In this document: piece by piece, positions 17,938 through 29,253 of the stretch
How positions within the stretch are numbered: position 1 is the first letter of the stretch
How the letters are laid out: each line of letters begins with the position of its first letter
NCBI GenBank assembly: GCA_041504365.1
Contig: CP167917.1
Coordinates: forward strand, 682,001 to 746,000
DNA from: Dryocola sp. LX212
GTDB lineage: Bacteria; Pseudomonadota; Gammaproteobacteria; Enterobacterales; Enterobacteriaceae
DNA: 64,000 nucleotides
Reading direction: 5' to 3'
Made by a program: the position numbers and the translations under genes
The notes under the pieces: generated by a model
Seen by the model: only the letters and a program-made list of their open reading frames with translations
Told to the model about the DNA's origin: nothing
Databases searched by the model: none

Positions 17938-18747
17938 ATGCAGTATTGGGGTAAAGTTCTCGGTGTCGCAATAGCACTTATTATGGGCGGTGGCTTCTGG
18001 GGTGTGGTATTTGGCTTACTTATCGGTCATGCCATTGATAAAGCACGCACCCGTCGTAGCGCATGGTTCTCCAACCAGCAGCAGCGCCAGTCGCTGTTCT
18101 TCAGCACCACATTTGAAGTCATGGGGCATCTCACCAAATCGAAAGGTCGCGTGACCGAAGCCGATATCCAGATTGCGTCGTTACTGATGGATCGTATGCA
18201 ACTGCATGGCGATGCAAGAAGTGCGGCTCAGCACGCGTTTCGCGTTGGTAAAGAAAATGGTTATCCGCTGCGCGAAAAGATGCGTCAGCTGCGAAGCGTC
18301 TGCTTTGGGCGTTTCGATCTGATTAGGATGTTTCTGGAAATCCAGATTCAGGCGGCGTTCGCCGATGGCTCTTTGCATCCTAACGAGCGCGAAGTGTTGT
18401 ACGTCATTGCCGAAGAGCTGGGTATCTCCCGCGTTCAGTTCGATCAGTTCCTGCGGATGATGGAAGGCGGTCAGCAGTTTGGTGGCGGCTACGGTCAGCA
18501 GCAGGGCGGTGGGTTCCAGCAGCAGCGTGGACCAACGCTTGAGGACGCCTGCAACGTATTAGGGGTCAAAAGCACCGATGAGCCAACGGTTATCAAACGC
18601 GCCTACCGAAAGCTGATGAGCGAACATCACCCGGATAAGCTGGTCGCTAAAGGCCTGCCGCCGGAAATGATGCAGATGGCGAAGCAGAAAGCTCAGGAAA
18701 TTCAGAAAGCTTACGATCTGATCAAGACGGCTAAAGGGTTTAAGTAA
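17938..18747 (+). CDS. djlA: Co-chaperone DjlA, inner-membrane J-domain protein
   Basis: 269 residues. One membrane segment at residues 7-31 containing glycines thought to mediate dimerisation ([20 protein letters not shown]), a central TerB-like helical domain (about 55-180), a Gly/Gln-rich linker ([12 protein letters not shown]), and a C-terminal J domain with the DnaK-stimulating HPD in SEHHPDKL. In E. coli it works with DnaK and affects the Rcs envelope-stress pathway and colanic acid capsule. GGGGAG gives a good ribosome site. Divergent from lptD. Confidence 0.97.
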   Translation: MQYWGKVLGVAIALIMGGGFWGVVFGLLIGHAIDKARTRRSAWFSNQQQRQSLFFSTTFEVMGHLTKSKGRVTEADIQIASLLMDRMQLHGDARSAAQHAFRVGKENGYPLREKMRQLRSVCFGRFDLIRMFLEIQIQAAFADGSLHPNEREVLYVIAEELGISRVQFDQFLRMMEGGQQFGGGYGQQQGGGFQQQRGPTLEDACNVLGVKSTDEPTVIKRAYRKLMSEHHPDKLVAKGLPPEMMQMAKQKAQEIQKAYDLIKTAKGFK

Positions 18748-18754
18748 TGCTGAA

Positions 18755-18788
18755 CCTTCCCCCTGAATCGGGAGATCCAGGGGGAAGG
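18755..18788. terminator. Hairpin between djlA and rluA
   Basis: Arms CCTTCCCCCTG and CAGGGGGAAGG form an 11-bp stem with a 12-base loop between the convergent djlA and rluA genes. There is no long T run, so the strength as an intrinsic terminator is uncertain. Confidence 0.65.
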
Positions 18789-18792
18789 GATC

Positions 18793-19452
18793 TTAGAAAT
18801 CAGCCGGAGCGCGAAACGTCATCGGCGTGCCGTAAGCGGGATGCGTAATGGTCAGCATTTCAGCATGCAGCTGTAAACGCGGGGCCATTGCCAGCGCCTC
18901 GGGCGTAGCGTAGAAACGGTCGCCCAGAATCGGATGACCCAGCGCCAGCATGTGAACGCGAAGCTGATGCGAGCGCCCGGTTATCGGTTTCAGCAGTACG
19001 CGAGCGGTGTTATCCGCCGCGTACTCCAGCACTTCATATTCCGTCTGCGCCGCCTTGCCGGTTTCATGACACACCCTCTGCTTTGGCCGGTTCGGCCAGT
19101 CGCAAATCAGCGGTAAATCCACCGTGCCCGTTTCCGGCTGTGGATGACCCCATACCCTCGCCACATACTGCTTCTTCGGTTCACGCTCGCGGAACTGGCG
19201 TTTCAGCTCGCGCTCGGCGGCCTTGGTCAGCGCCACCGTAATCACGCCGCTGGTGGCCATATCCAGACGATGAACGGATTCTGCCAGCGGGAAGTCGCGC
19301 TGAATGCGCGTCATCACGCTGTCTTTGTGCTCTTCAAGGCGCCCCGGGACCGACAGCAGGCCAGAAGGCTTGTTGACGACCATAATGTGTTCATCCTGAT
19401 AAAGGATGACCAGCCAGGGATCCATTGGCGGGTTATAGGGTTCCATAATCAT
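18793..19452 (-). CDS. rluA: Dual-specificity tRNA/23S rRNA pseudouridine synthase RluA
   Basis: 219 residues, matching E. coli RluA over its full length. Motif II HRLDMATSG near residues 62-70 carries the catalytic Asp; ITGRSHQLRVH is the conserved motif near 165-175. It makes pseudouridine 746 in 23S rRNA and pseudouridine 32 in several tRNAs. The start codon (19450-19452) overlaps the rapA stop by one base, so rluA is translated with rapA. A second Met at codon 3 is an alternative start. Confidence 0.97.
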   Translation of the reverse strand: MIMEPYNPPMDPWLVILYQDEHIMVVNKPSGLLSVPGRLEEHKDSVMTRIQRDFPLAESVHRLDMATSGVITVALTKAAERELKRQFREREPKKQYVARVWGHPQPETGTVDLPLICDWPNRPKQRVCHETGKAAQTEYEVLEYAADNTARVLLKPITGRSHQLRVHMLALGHPILGDRFYATPEALAMAPRLQLHAEMLTITHPAYGTPMTFRAPADF

Positions 19453-22358
19453 TACTGGTGCGTCACCACGATGAGACGCAGCGCGTCCAGCCGCCAGTTG
19501 GCCTGCGCGAGGCTTTCCAGCACCTGCAGGCGGTTGTTTTCGATGGCTTCGAGCTCGTCATCACGAATGTTCGGATTGACGGCCTTCAGCGCTTCCAGGC
19601 GGGACAGTTCAGCGCTGAGTTTTTCGTTGGCCTCTTCACGTGCCGCTTTAATCAGCACCTGTGCTGCCGCTTCCACTTTCTCTTCGGCAAGCTGCAAAAT
19701 GGCGTGAACGTCAGGCTGCACGGCGTTAACCAGCTTGCTGCCGGTGTGACGGTTAACCGCGCTTAGCTGGCGGTTGAAGCTTTCGAACTCCACCTGCGCT
19801 GCGAGGTTGGTGCCGTTTTTGTCCACCAGCATGCGTACCGGCGTTGGCGGCAGGAAGCGGTTGAGCTGGAGCTGCTTCGGCGCTTTTGCTTCAACGACGT
19901 ACACCAGCTCTACCAGCAGCGTGCCGACCGGCAATGCTTTGTTCTTCAGCAGGGACAGCGCACAGCTGCCGGTGTCGCCGGACAGGATCAAATCCAGACC
20001 GTTGCGGATGATTGGGTGTTCCCAGGTAACAAACTGCGCGTCTTCGCGGGATAGGGCGACATCACGCTCGAAGGTAATCGTGCAGCCATCTTCCGGCAGG
20101 CCGGGGAAGTCAGGCACCAGCATGTGATCGCCAGGCGTCAGCACGACCATATTGTCGCCACGATCGTCCTGATTAATGCCCACGATATCGAACAGGTTCA
20201 GGGCGAAGCTCACCAGGTTGGTGTCATTGTCCTGCTCGGAAATCGCCTGCGCCAGCGCCTGGGACTTCTCGCCGCCGTTGGAGTGGATCTCCAGCAGGCG
20301 GTCGCGGCCTTGTTCCAGCTGCAGCTTCAGCGCATTGTGCTGCTCGCGGCACTGTTTGATGAGTGTGTCGAAGCCGTCGGTATTTTCAGGCGATGCCAGA
20401 TACTCAATCAGCTGGGTATAAACGTTGTCGTAGATTGCACGGCCCGTAGGGCAGGTGTGCTCGAACGCATCCAGCCCTTCGTGGAACCACTTCACCAGCA
20501 CGGACTGAGCCGTTTTTTCGAGGTACGGCACGTGGATCTGAATATCGTGCGCCTGGCCGATACGGTCCAGGCGGCCGATACGCTGTTCGAGCAGGTCTGG
20601 GTTGAACGGCAGGTCGAACATAACCAGGTTGCTGGCGAACTGGAAGTTGCGGCCTTCGGAGCCGATTTCAGAGCACAGCAGGACCTGCGCGCCGGTGTCC
20701 TCTTCGGCAAACCAGGCGGCAGCGCGGTCGCGTTCGATAATCGACATGCCTTCGTGGAATACGGCGGCACGAATGCCTTCGCGCTCTCGCAGTACCTGCT
20801 CCAGCTGCAGCGCGGTGGCCGCTTTAGCGCAAATCACCAGTACTTTTTTGGAGCGGTGGCTGGTCAGGTAGCCCATCAGCCACTCCACGCGCGGGTCGAA
20901 GTTCCACCAGGTGCCGGTGTCGCCTTCAAACTCCTGATAAATCTGCTCCGGGTAAAGCATATCGCGGGCGCGGTCTTCTACAGACTTACGAGCCGCCATA
21001 ATGCCGGAGACTTTAATCGCGGTCTGATACTGCGTTGGCAGCGGCAGGCGAATAGTGTGCAGCTCGCGTTTCGGGAAGCCTTTCACGCCGTTACGGGTGT
21101 TGCGGAACAGCACGCGGCTGGTGCCGTGGCGGTCCATCAACATGGAAATCAGCTCCTGGCGTGCGGCCTGGCTGCCGTCGCGATCGCTGTTGGCGGTTTG
21201 CAGCAGCGGTTCGATGTCCTGTTCGCCAATCAGCTCGCCCAGGGCATTAAGCTGTTCGTTGGTCAGCGGTTCCCCCGCCAGCAGAAGCGCGACGGCATCG
21301 GCCACCGGGCGATAATTCTGCTGCTCTTCGACAAACTGCTCGAAATCGTGGAAGCGGCTTGGGTCCAGCAGGCGCAGACGCGCGAAGTGGCTCTCCATGC
21401 CGAGCTGTTCCGGGGTGGCGGTCAGCAGCAGTACGCCAGGTACACGTTCAGCAAGCTGTTCGATGGCCTGGTATTCACGGCTCGGGGCGTCTTCGCTCCA
21501 CACCAGGTGGTGGGCTTCATCGACCACCATCAGGTCCCACTCGGCGTCGCACAGGTGCTCAAGGCGCTGTTTGCTGCGGCGGACAAAATCGAGGGAGCAG
21601 ATAACCAGCTGTTCGGTTTCGAACGGGTTATCGCTGTCGTGCTGGGCTTCGGCGTAGCGCTCATCGTCGAACAGCGCGAAGCGCAGGTTAAAGCGGCGCA
21701 GCATCTCTACCAGCCACTGGTGCTGCAGGGTTTCCGGTACCACGATCAGCACGCGCTCGGCGCTGCCGGCCAGCAGCTGCTGGTGCAGGATCATTCCGGC
21801 TTCGATAGTTTTGCCCAGGCCAACTTCATCGGCCAGCAGAACGCGCGGCGCGTGGCGGCGGCCAACATCGTGGGCGATATTCAGCTGGTGCGGGATCAGG
21901 CTGGTGCGCATGCCGCGAAGGCCGCTCCACGGCTGGCGATACTGCTCGCTCTGATAGACGCGGGAGCGGTAGCGCAGGGCAAAACGGTCCATGCGGTCGA
22001 TCTGACCGGCGAACAGGCGGTCCTGAGGCTTGCTGAAGACCAGCTTGCTGTCGAGGAACACTTCGCGCAGCAGGGTAGCGGCTTCTTCGGTGTCCAGACG
22101 GGTGCCAACATAGGCGAGCAGGCCGTTTTCTTCCTTAACTTCATCAACTTTGAGTTGCCAGCCTTCATGGCTGGTGACGGTATCGCCCGGGTTAAACATC
22201 ACGCGGGTGATAGGCGAGTCATTTCTGGCGTACAGACGATTTTCACCGGTGGCGGGGAAAAGCAGGGTAACCATGCGGGGGTCGATGGCGACCACGGTTC
22301 CCAGTCCCAGCTCGCTTTCGGTATCGCTGATCCAACGTTGACCAAGTGTAAAAGGCAT
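19452..22358 (-). CDS. rapA: RNA polymerase-associated ATPase RapA (HepA)
   Basis: 968 residues, the E. coli length. SWI2/SNF2-type motor: Tudor-like N domain (about 1-110), helicase motif [15 protein letters not shown] near residues 170-190, motif II VVDEAHH, motif III LLTATP, then the second lobe with [15 protein letters not shown] and [13 protein letters not shown]. RapA binds core RNA polymerase and helps recycle it after transcription termination. The antisense strand shows a 759-codon open frame across this gene, which is a composition shadow. Leads into rluA. Confidence 0.98.
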   Translation of the reverse strand: MPFTLGQRWISDTESELGLGTVVAIDPRMVTLLFPATGENRLYARNDSPITRVMFNPGDTVTSHEGWQLKVDEVKEENGLLAYVGTRLDTEEAATLLREVFLDSKLVFSKPQDRLFAGQIDRMDRFALRYRSRVYQSEQYRQPWSGLRGMRTSLIPHQLNIAHDVGRRHAPRVLLADEVGLGKTIEAGMILHQQLLAGSAERVLIVVPETLQHQWLVEMLRRFNLRFALFDDERYAEAQHDSDNPFETEQLVICSLDFVRRSKQRLEHLCDAEWDLMVVDEAHHLVWSEDAPSREYQAIEQLAERVPGVLLLTATPEQLGMESHFARLRLLDPSRFHDFEQFVEEQQNYRPVADAVALLLAGEPLTNEQLNALGELIGEQDIEPLLQTANSDRDGSQAARQELISMLMDRHGTSRVLFRNTRNGVKGFPKRELHTIRLPLPTQYQTAIKVSGIMAARKSVEDRARDMLYPEQIYQEFEGDTGTWWNFDPRVEWLMGYLTSHRSKKVLVICAKAATALQLEQVLREREGIRAAVFHEGMSIIERDRAAAWFAEEDTGAQVLLCSEIGSEGRNFQFASNLVMFDLPFNPDLLEQRIGRLDRIGQAHDIQIHVPYLEKTAQSVLVKWFHEGLDAFEHTCPTGRAIYDNVYTQLIEYLASPENTDGFDTLIKQCREQHNALKLQLEQGRDRLLEIHSNGGEKSQALAQAISEQDNDTNLVSFALNLFDIVGINQDDRGDNMVVLTPGDHMLVPDFPGLPEDGCTITFERDVALSREDAQFVTWEHPIIRNGLDLILSGDTGSCALSLLKNKALPVGTLLVELVYVVEAKAPKQLQLNRFLPPTPVRMLVDKNGTNLAAQVEFESFNRQLSAVNRHTGSKLVNAVQPDVHAILQLAEEKVEAAAQVLIKAAREEANEKLSAELSRLEALKAVNPNIRDDELEAIENNRLQVLESLAQANWRLDALRLIVVTHQ

Positions 22359-22468
22359 AAGATTTCGGCTCTATTATCAGTGACTAAGATTTGCAGGCAA
22401 TAGCATTACGACCGCGTAAAAGAGGGCGGTAGTACAAAATGGTTTTTAGGATGTTTCAGGAGGGTGCT

Positions 22469-22534
22469 ATGGTACTGGAAGCAGGCGCGTTCGTCACCGT
22501 CAAAATAGCCCTAATTGCCCTGTCATCAGTGTAG
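22469..22534 (+). CDS. Possible 21-residue small protein, overlapping the polB 3' end antisense
   Basis: ATG at 22469 follows a near-perfect ribosome site (CAGGAGGG at 22458-22465) and opens [20 protein letters not shown] plus one residue before TAG. The second half is hydrophobic and could form a short membrane segment. It lies in the 141-base gap between the divergently placed ends of rapA and polB and overlaps the last codons of polB on the other strand. I do not recognise it and it may be chance. Confidence 0.2.
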   Translation: MVLEAGAFVTVKIALIALSSV

Positions 22535-24860
22535 CGAAGTCATCCTCGAGGAAAGGTAAAATACCCTCCGCCACGGGCTGCAGCTGACGGGTGAGGTAGT
22601 GATCGTAGTCCAGCGGCGACTGCTGATAATCAATGGGTTCCGGTCCGCTCAGCGTCATCACGTATTTTATCGTGCCGCGGTTCTGGTACTGGGAAGGGCG
22701 ACCCAGGCGCTGATTGTGCTCGTCCGCAAGGCGCGCGGCCCGCACGTGGGGCGGCACGTTCTTCTGGTATTCGCTCAGCGGACGACGCAGCCTTTTGCGA
22801 TAGACCAGCTGGTTATCCAGCTCACCGGCCATCAGGCTGGCAATGGTTTCGCGGATATACTCCTGGTACGGCTCGTTGCGGAAGATGCGCAGATACAGCG
22901 TCTGCTGAAACTGCTGGGCCAGCGGCGTCCAGTCCGTGCGCACCGTCTCCAGCCCTTTGAACACCATGCGCTGCTTATCGCCCTCCTGGATCATCCCCGC
23001 GTAGCGCTTTTTGCTGCCCTCAACGGTGCCGCGTATGGTCGGCATCAGGAAGCGGCAGAAGTGCGTTTCAAACTCGATTTCCAGCGCGCTGCTGAGCTGC
23101 TGCGTCTCTTGCAGATGCTGCGTCCACCAGCTATTTACATGCTCCACCAGCTGCTTACCGATGCGCGCTGCCTCCTCCTCTGAATGAGGTTTTTTAAGCC
23201 ATACAAAGGTGGAGTCCGTATCGCCGTAGATCACATCAAAACCCTGCCCTTCAATGAGCTGCCGGGTTTGCAGCATGATCTGATGCCCGCGCATGGTGAT
23301 CGACGAGGCAAGCCGGGGATCGAAAAAGCGGCAGGCGCTGGTGCCGAGCACGCCATAGAAGGCGTTCATGATAATCTTCAGCGCCTGGGAGAGCGGCTTG
23401 TTGCCGTGGCGCTTTGCTTCATCTCGTCCGAGCCAGATCTGGCCGACAATTTCCGGCAGGCAGTGCTTTGTGCGTGAGAAGTGCGCGCCAAGAAATCCTT
23501 CGACAGAGCTTTCCGGCTCGGGGTGTGCCATGCCCTCAACCAGCCCGACCGGATCGATGAGAAAAGTGCGGATAATCGACGGATACAGGCTTTTATAATC
23601 CAGCACCAGCACGGAGTCGTACAGGCCGGGACGCGAATCCATCACGTAGCCGCCGGGGCTTGCCTGGGGCGGTACCTCGCCCAGATTAGGCGCCACGTAG
23701 CCCGCACGGTGCATGCGCGGAATATAAAGGTGGCCGAAGGCAGCAACGGAGCCGCCGTGCTTGTCCAGCGGCAGGCCGTTGACGGTGGCGCGCTCCAGCA
23801 GGAACGGCATCAGCTCCGTTTTGTGACAGATCCGCGTGACCAGCTCGCAGTCCTTCAGGTTGTATTTAGCCAGCGCAGGCTTGTCTTCGGCGAAGCGGCG
23901 GTTGATTTCATCCATGCGATCCCATGGGTTGTCGATCGATTTTCCCTCGCCAAGCAGCTCCTGCGAAACGGCCTCCAGCGAGAACGACGAGAAGTTCCAG
24001 AAGGCAGACTTCAGCGCTTCGATCCCATCAACGATCGCCCTTCCGGCAGCCTGGGCGAAAAAAACGCCCTGCTTGAAGCCGTGCTCGCGCCACTCCAGCA
24101 CCGCCTTCCCGCGGCCAAGCCGCAGCGGAATCTGGTAGCGTTCCGCCAGCTTTTGCAGCATGCGCAGGTCGAACTGCACCACGTTCCAGCCGATGAGCAC
24201 GTCTGGGTCGTGCTCCTCAAACCAGGCGTTGAGCTTTTCGATTAGCTGGGGGCGGCTGGGGACGTATTCGAGCGTGAAGTCCAGTCCGCTGGCGTCGCCG
24301 TTTTCCGGGCCGAGCATGTAGACAATACGCTGCCCGCAGCCTTCCAGGCCGATGCAGTACAGCTCGCCGTGGCGGTTAGTTTCGATGTCCAGAGACACCC
24401 ATTTCAGCGGCGGACGATAATCAGGCGCGGGCTTTAGCTTTGCTTCGGTAATTTCGCCGTTGCGCTCCACGCCGCTAAACCAGACGGGTGCGGTAATAAA
24501 ACGCTCCATCAGGAAGCGCTCCGGGGGACGAATATCGCCTTCATATACCTTTACGCCACCGTCGCGCAGGATCTTTTCCAGGCGCATAAGCTGGCGGTGC
24601 TGGCGGCAGTAAAGGCCGCAGACGGGCTGCTGGTGAAAGTCTTTGAGAGAAAGAGGGATAAGCCGATAGTTGCTTTCGGCTGCAAGAATTCGTGCCGCTT
24701 CGCTTTGCTGCGATTGCGGGATAAAAGCGACGGACTCCTGGTGCGGCAGGCAGACCTTAACCGGGCCATTATCCGTTGCCAGCCAGAATTCCACCTCTGT
24801 TCCACGCGGGGCGTCCCGCCAGTGACGCGTTAGTAAAAAACCCTGACGAACTTGCGGCAC
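22500..24860 (-). CDS. polB: DNA polymerase II
   Basis: 786 residues (E. coli 783), family B polymerase. The 3'-5' exonuclease motifs are visible ([11 protein letters not shown] near residue 155, [20 protein letters not shown]), as are polymerase motif [10 protein letters not shown] and motif C YGDTDS. It restarts replication and bypasses some lesions as part of the SOS response. The start codon is GTG at 24858-24860 with the family start [10 protein letters not shown] LexA box 57 bases upstream fits SOS control. Confidence 0.98.
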   Translation of the reverse strand: MPQVRQGFLLTRHWRDAPRGTEVEFWLATDNGPVKVCLPHQESVAFIPQSQQSEAARILAAESNYRLIPLSLKDFHQQPVCGLYCRQHRQLMRLEKILRDGGVKVYEGDIRPPERFLMERFITAPVWFSGVERNGEITEAKLKPAPDYRPPLKWVSLDIETNRHGELYCIGLEGCGQRIVYMLGPENGDASGLDFTLEYVPSRPQLIEKLNAWFEEHDPDVLIGWNVVQFDLRMLQKLAERYQIPLRLGRGKAVLEWREHGFKQGVFFAQAAGRAIVDGIEALKSAFWNFSSFSLEAVSQELLGEGKSIDNPWDRMDEINRRFAEDKPALAKYNLKDCELVTRICHKTELMPFLLERATVNGLPLDKHGGSVAAFGHLYIPRMHRAGYVAPNLGEVPPQASPGGYVMDSRPGLYDSVLVLDYKSLYPSIIRTFLIDPVGLVEGMAHPEPESSVEGFLGAHFSRTKHCLPEIVGQIWLGRDEAKRHGNKPLSQALKIIMNAFYGVLGTSACRFFDPRLASSITMRGHQIMLQTRQLIEGQGFDVIYGDTDSTFVWLKKPHSEEEAARIGKQLVEHVNSWWTQHLQETQQLSSALEIEFETHFCRFLMPTIRGTVEGSKKRYAGMIQEGDKQRMVFKGLETVRTDWTPLAQQFQQTLYLRIFRNEPYQEYIRETIASLMAGELDNQLVYRKRLRRPLSEYQKNVPPHVRAARLADEHNQRLGRPSQYQNRGTIKYVMTLSGPEPIDYQQSPLDYDHYLTRQLQPVAEGILPFLEDDFATLMTGQLGLF

Positions 24861-24917
24861 GCTGCATTCTCATTACGGAAAAAGTGGCCTGATTATAGAC
24901 CACTTCGCCGATAATTA

Positions 24918-24933
24918 CTGCTTTTATGTACAG
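24918..24933 (-). promoter_or_regulatory. LexA (SOS) box upstream of polB
   Basis: CTGCTTTTATGTACAG has the essential CTG-N10-CAG form and departs from the ideal CTGTATATATATACAG at four inner positions. It lies between the araD stop (24936) and polB, matching the known LexA control of polB (dinA) in E. coli. Confidence 0.85.
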
Positions 24934-24935
24934 TG

Positions 24936-25631
24936 TTACTGACCGTAATAGGCCTTCGCGCCGTGTTTGCGCAGGTAGTGTTTGTCCAGCAGCGCCTGCT
25001 GCATATCGGGCAGATCCGGCGTGAGCTGGCGGCAGAAGATCCCCATATAGGCGACTTCTTCGAGCACGATCGCATTATGCACCGCATCGACAGCATCTTT
25101 ACCCCAGGCAAACGGGCCGTGGGAATGCACCAGCACGCCCGGCATCTGAAGCGCGTCGATGCCGCGCTCGGCGAAGGTTTTGACAATCACTTCGCCGGTC
25201 TGCCACTCGTAATCACCGTTGATCTCTTCATCGGTCATTTTGCGGGTGCAGGGAATGGTGCCGTAGAAGTAGTCCGCATGCGTGGTGCCGGTGGCGGGGA
25301 TGGACTGCCCGGCCTGCGCCCAGATTGTGGCGTGGCGCGAGTGGGTGTGAACAATGCCGCCAATCTGCGGGAACTGCAGGTAGAGTAGACGATGGGTTGG
25401 CGTATCGGAAGAAGGTTTCTTCGTTCCTTCCACCACTTCACCGGTTTCCAGGCTCACTACTACCATATCTTCCGCAGTCATCACGCCGTAATCAACGCCC
25501 GAAGGTTTGATAATCAGCACGCCGCGCTCGCGGTCGACGGCGCTGACGTTGCCCCAGGTCAGGGTCACCAGGTTGTGCCGCGGCAGGGCCAGATTGGCTT
25601 CCAGCACCTGGCGCTTTAATTCTTCTAACAT
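24936..25631 (-). CDS. araD: L-ribulose-5-phosphate 4-epimerase
   Basis: 231 residues, the E. coli length. Class II aldolase/epimerase fold with zinc ligands in [13 protein letters not shown] and [12 protein letters not shown], and TWGNVSAVD and IKPSGVDYG near the N terminus. Converts L-ribulose 5-phosphate to D-xylulose 5-phosphate, the last step before the pentose phosphate pathway. ATG 25631 was chosen ([11 protein letters not shown]) with AGGAC just upstream; the longer frame has no family match. Third gene of araBAD, after a 110-base gap that holds a REP-like palindrome. Confidence 0.98.
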   Translation of the reverse strand: MLEELKRQVLEANLALPRHNLVTLTWGNVSAVDRERGVLIIKPSGVDYGVMTAEDMVVVSLETGEVVEGTKKPSSDTPTHRLLYLQFPQIGGIVHTHSRHATIWAQAGQSIPATGTTHADYFYGTIPCTRKMTDEEINGDYEWQTGEVIVKTFAERGIDALQMPGVLVHSHGPFAWGKDAVDAVHNAIVLEEVAYMGIFCRQLTPDLPDMQQALLDKHYLRKHGAKAYYGQ

Positions 25632-25649
25632 AGCAGGTCCTTGGACGTT

Positions 25650-25723
25650 GTAGGGGGATAAGCGCAAGCGTCATCCAACGCTTTCACCGTTTCGGCGGAT
25701 GACGCACTGCTTACCCGCCCTAC
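25650..25723. repeat. REP-like inverted pair between araA and araD
   Basis: GTAGGGGGATAAGCGCAAGC followed by GTCATCC (25650-25676) is inverted at 25697-25723 (GGATGACGCACTGCTTACCC, then GCCCTAC). This is the head-to-head layout of a BIME. In operons such elements often stabilise upstream mRNA and reduce expression of the downstream gene. Confidence 0.8.
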
Positions 25724-25741
25724 AAACACGTCAGGTAAGAG

Positions 25742-27244
25742 TTATCTTTTAAAGCTGTAATAAACCTCGTTCCAGCGCAGGGAGTCTTTGAACGCTGGCA
25801 GGCGGGTTTCGTTATCAATAACGGCGATTTCGATGCCGTGCAGCTCTGCGAAGGTGCGCATATCGTCAAGCGTCAGGGACTGACTGAAGACGGTATGGTG
25901 CGCGCCGCCTGCCAGGATCCAAGCTTCGGAAGCGGTCGGCAGATCCGGCTGGGCTTTCCACAGCGCGTTCGCCACCGGCAGTTTTGGCAGCTGGTGCGGT
26001 GTTTCAACCGCATCGACGCAGTTCACCAGCAGGCGGAAGCGATCGCCAAGATCGATCAGGCTGGCGTTCACCGCCGGGCCGGTTCTGGTATTGAAGATCA
26101 GGCGGGCCGGGTCGGCTTTACCGCCAATGCCCAGGTACTGGACGTCCAGCAGCGGTTTTTCCGGGGTAGAAATGGACGGGCAGACCTCGAGCATGTGCGA
26201 GCCGAGCACCATGTCGTTGCCATTTTCGAAGTTGTAGGTGTAATCCTCCATAAAGGAGGTGCCGCCGGCAAGACCGGTTGACATCACCTTCATGATGCGA
26301 AGCAGGGCGGCGGTTTTCCAGTCGCCTTCGCCCGCAAAGCCGTAGCCCTGCTGCATCAGACGTTGTACCGCAAGGCCTGGCAATTGCTTCAGACCATGCA
26401 GGTCTTCAAAGGTCGTGGTAAAGGCGTGGAAACCGCCGTCTACCAGGAATTTTTTCATGCCCAGCTCGATGCGCGCGGCGTCCAGCACGTTCTGGCGCTT
26501 TTCACCGTTAATCTGCGCGGCAGCGGTCAGGCGATAGCTACTTTCGTATTCATCAACCAGCGCGTTAATCTCGCCTTCGCTGATGGCATTCACGACGGAA
26601 ACCAGATCGCCCACCGCGTAGGTATTCACGGCGAAGCCGAACTTCATCTGCGCCGCAACTTTATCCCCGTCGGTGACCGCCACTTCGCGCATGTTGTCAC
26701 CGAAGCGAACGACTTTCAGCTGGCGAGTATCCTGTTTGGAAACGGCCTGGCGCATCCACGCGCCAATACGTTTATGCGCCTGCGGATCCTGCCAGTGGCC
26801 GGTTACCACGGTATGCTGCTGGCGCATACGCGCGCCGATAAAGCCGAACTCGCGGCCGCCGTGCGCGGTCTGGTTCAGGTTCATAAAGTCCATATCAATG
26901 CTGCCCCACGGGATTTGCGCATTGAACTGGGTGTGGAACTGAAGCAGCGGCTTAGTCAGGATGCTCAGGCCGTTAATCCACATTTTGGCCGGTGAGAAGG
27001 TGTGCAGCCATACGACCATACCCGCGCATTTATCGTCGTAGCTCGCATCCCGGCAAATAGCGGTGATTTCGTCAGGCGTAGTGCCCAATGGTTTCAGCAC
27101 CAGCTTGCACGGCAGCTTAGCTTCTTTATTCAGCGCGTTGACGACGTGTTCGGCATTGTGCGTCACCTGACGCAGCGTTTCGGGGCCGTACAGATGCTGG
27201 CTACCAATCACAAACCACACTTCATACTGTTCAAAAATATTCAT
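25742..27244 (-). CDS. araA: L-arabinose isomerase
   Basis: 500 residues, the E. coli length, starting [16 protein letters not shown] at ATG 27244; the upstream 41-codon extension of the frame runs into araB and is not used. Converts L-arabinose to L-ribulose in the cytoplasm with Mn2+; metal ligands lie in the family motifs containing Glu306 and Glu333 and His350 and His450 in E. coli, in regions well conserved here ([32 protein letters not shown]). Second gene of araBAD, 10 bases after araB. Confidence 0.98.
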   Translation of the reverse strand: MNIFEQYEVWFVIGSQHLYGPETLRQVTHNAEHVVNALNKEAKLPCKLVLKPLGTTPDEITAICRDASYDDKCAGMVVWLHTFSPAKMWINGLSILTKPLLQFHTQFNAQIPWGSIDMDFMNLNQTAHGGREFGFIGARMRQQHTVVTGHWQDPQAHKRIGAWMRQAVSKQDTRQLKVVRFGDNMREVAVTDGDKVAAQMKFGFAVNTYAVGDLVSVVNAISEGEINALVDEYESSYRLTAAAQINGEKRQNVLDAARIELGMKKFLVDGGFHAFTTTFEDLHGLKQLPGLAVQRLMQQGYGFAGEGDWKTAALLRIMKVMSTGLAGGTSFMEDYTYNFENGNDMVLGSHMLEVCPSISTPEKPLLDVQYLGIGGKADPARLIFNTRTGPAVNASLIDLGDRFRLLVNCVDAVETPHQLPKLPVANALWKAQPDLPTASEAWILAGGAHHTVFSQSLTLDDMRTFAELHGIEIAVIDNETRLPAFKDSLRWNEVYYSFKR

Positions 27245-27254
27245 CGTTATGTCC

Positions 27255-28961
27255 TTAAAGAGTCGTCGCGGCCTGCTTTGCGGCAGAAGCTGCCGCAGGC
27301 GCTGAAGGAAGATAATGTTGTTCGGCGCTGGTGGCCCACTGCTGGTAGCGGCGGTAGAGCTGTTCAAAGCGTTCAGCGCGTAGCGGAATGGGTTGCAGGG
27401 TACTTTCGACCGGGCTGGCCATCGCCATCTGTGCCTGGGCGATATCCGCGTGCTTACCTGCGGCTACGGCGGCGAAGATAGCCGCCCCCAGCGCACAGCA
27501 CTGATCGGAAGCAACGATTTGCAGCGGACGGTTCAGCACGTCGCAGCACACCTGCATGATCACCGGTGACTTGCGGGCGATGCCGCCCAGCGCCATGACG
27601 TTGCTCACCGGGATACCCTGTTCGGTGAAGCATTCCATAATGGCGCGGGCGCCGAAGGCCGTGGCGGCAATCAGCCCGCCGAACAGCGCTGGCGCATCGG
27701 TTGCCAGATTCAAATCTGTGATGACGCCCTTCAGGCGCTGGTTGGCATTCGGCGTACGGCGGCCGTTAAACCAGTCGAGGATGACGGGCAGATGCTCCAG
27801 GGACGGATTTTTTGCCCAGGCTTCGGTCAGCGCGGGCAGCAGCTGTTTTTTGCTGGCGTTGATTTGATCGCGCAGCTCCGGGTGCTGCAGCGCCAGCTGC
27901 TCAAGCGGCCAGCCGAGTACGCGACCAAACCAGGCATAGATATCACCGAAGGCGGACTGTCCGGCCTCAAGGCCAATAAAATCCGGGATGACGCTGCCGT
28001 CGACCTGGCCACAGATGCCTTTAACTGCGCGGTCGCCAACGGTTGGCTTATCGGCAATGAGAATGTCGCAGGTGGAGGTACCGATAACTTTCACCAGCGT
28101 ATTCGGCTGGGCGCCTGCGCCAACTGCGCCCATATGGCAGTCAAACGCGCCGCCGGAAATCACCACGCTTTGCGGCAGGCCCAGCCGTTCGGCCCATTCT
28201 GCGGAAAGATTGCCGACCGGGATGTCGGCGGTCCACGTTTCGGTAAACATCGGATAGGCGAGATTCTGATTGATGATGGGATCCAGCTCATCAAAGAAGC
28301 TTGCCGGAGGAAGGCCGCCCCAGCCTTCATGCCACAGGGATTTGTGGCCTGCGCTACAGCGCCCGCGACGGATATCCTGCGGGCGAGTGGTGCCGGAAAG
28401 CAGCGCGGGAACCCAGTCACAGAGTTCGATCCAGGACACGGCAGCTTTAGCGACTTTTGGATCTTCACGCGTGACGTGGAGGATCTTCGCCCAGAACCAC
28501 TCGCTGGAATAAATGCCGCCGATGTAGCGCGAGTAGTCGGACTTGCCCGGCTGATGGCAAAGGCGGGTGATGGCTTCGGCTTCTTCCAACGAGGTGTGAT
28601 CTTTCCACAGCACGAACATGGCGTTCGGGTTGTCGGCAAATTCAGGATTGAGCGCCAGCACGTTGCCGCTGGCGTCGATTGGCGCGGGCGTTGAGCCGGT
28701 GCTGTCAACGCCAATACCGCAGATGGCGGCGCGTTGCTCCGCACTCAGCTCAGCCAGCACGGATTTTATCGCCTGCTCCATGGATTCAATGTAGTCCAGC
28801 GGATGGTGGCGGAAGCGGTTGTTGGGGGCATCGCAGAAGCGGCCCTCCTGCCAGCGGGGATACCACTCTACGCTCGTGGCAAGCTCAGCGCCGTTTTCAC
28901 AATCTACTGCTAAAGCGCGAACGGAATCGCTGCCAAAATCGAGGCCCAGCGCAATCGACAT
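27255..28961 (-). CDS. araB: Ribulokinase
   Basis: 568 residues (E. coli 566), FGGY carbohydrate kinase. The N-terminal phosphate loop is [15 protein letters not shown], and the C-terminal adenosine-binding motif is [16 protein letters not shown]. Phosphorylates L-ribulose with ATP. ATG 28961 gives the E. coli start [15 protein letters not shown]; the frame is open 13 codons further. First gene of araBAD, under the araI promoter immediately upstream. Confidence 0.98.
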   Translation of the reverse strand: MSIALGLDFGSDSVRALAVDCENGAELATSVEWYPRWQEGRFCDAPNNRFRHHPLDYIESMEQAIKSVLAELSAEQRAAICGIGVDSTGSTPAPIDASGNVLALNPEFADNPNAMFVLWKDHTSLEEAEAITRLCHQPGKSDYSRYIGGIYSSEWFWAKILHVTREDPKVAKAAVSWIELCDWVPALLSGTTRPQDIRRGRCSAGHKSLWHEGWGGLPPASFFDELDPIINQNLAYPMFTETWTADIPVGNLSAEWAERLGLPQSVVISGGAFDCHMGAVGAGAQPNTLVKVIGTSTCDILIADKPTVGDRAVKGICGQVDGSVIPDFIGLEAGQSAFGDIYAWFGRVLGWPLEQLALQHPELRDQINASKKQLLPALTEAWAKNPSLEHLPVILDWFNGRRTPNANQRLKGVITDLNLATDAPALFGGLIAATAFGARAIMECFTEQGIPVSNVMALGGIARKSPVIMQVCCDVLNRPLQIVASDQCCALGAAIFAAVAAGKHADIAQAQMAMASPVESTLQPIPLRAERFEQLYRRYQQWATSAEQHYLPSAPAAASAAKQAATTL

Positions 28962-28996
28962 TTTTCTCACTCCATAAAATAAAACTCTTGCAGTGA

Positions 28997-29026
28997 ACAT
29001 TAGATTTCTCAGCGCAAAAGAGTCAG
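28997..29026 (-). promoter_or_regulatory. araBAD promoter
   Basis: On the minus strand CTGACT (29021-29026) and TAATGT (28997-29002), spacing 18, correspond to CTGACG and TACTGT at the same spacing in E. coli araBAD. araI2 overlaps the -35 box as required for AraC activation. Confidence 0.8.
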
Positions 29027-29060
29027 GTCGTATTCGCTGTAGTTATGGAGGAATCTGCTG
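29021..29060 (-). promoter_or_regulatory. araI1-araI2 AraC half-sites
   Basis: araI1 is at 29042-29060 (minus strand CAGCAGATTCCTCCATAAC) and araI2 at 29021-29039 (CAGCGAATACGACCTGACT), 21 bp apart, both following the AGC-N7-TCCATA type pattern (I2 weaker). This is the spacing needed for an AraC dimer to activate araBAD when arabinose is bound. Confidence 0.85.
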
Positions 29061-29070
29061 TGAGAGCGTG

Positions 29071-29090
29071 AAGTGTGACGCCGTGCAAAT
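29071..29090. promoter_or_regulatory. CRP-binding site of the ara regulatory region
   Basis: AAGTGTGACGCCGTGCAAAT contains the TGTGA half-site and a degenerate second half. Sequence and position between araI1 and araO1 are the same as in E. coli, where CRP-cAMP activates araBAD and araC. Confidence 0.8.
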
Positions 29091-29098
29091 AATCGATG

Positions 29099-29129
29099 TG
29101 GACTTTTCTGTCGCGGTTATAGACACTTT
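29099..29129. promoter_or_regulatory. araO1 operator
   Basis: TGGACTTTTCTGTCGCGGTT followed by ATAGACACTTT is nearly the E. coli araO1 sequence, to which AraC dimers bind to repress araC. It overlaps the expected araC promoter region. Confidence 0.8.
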
Positions 29130-29253
29130 GGTCGGCTTCAAAAAAGCAGCTTCTCGCCGATGAAAAGCGTAGGTGCTTATTGTTTGCGGCTTTATGATAC
29201 AAATCAGCCTGTTCGTGAAAGCCAATGCGAAGGCAGCGGGGCAGAAAAAGGTC

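Noticed and set aside
20124..22403. 759-codon open frame on the plus strand opposite rapA
   Set aside because: It lies fully antisense to rapA, whose helicase motifs are clear. High GC at third positions removes stops on the opposite strand; the translation has no domain pattern.
23481..24245. Open frame of 254 codons opposite polB
   Set aside because: Shadow of polB, which has all polymerase and exonuclease motifs; no ribosome site or family resemblance.
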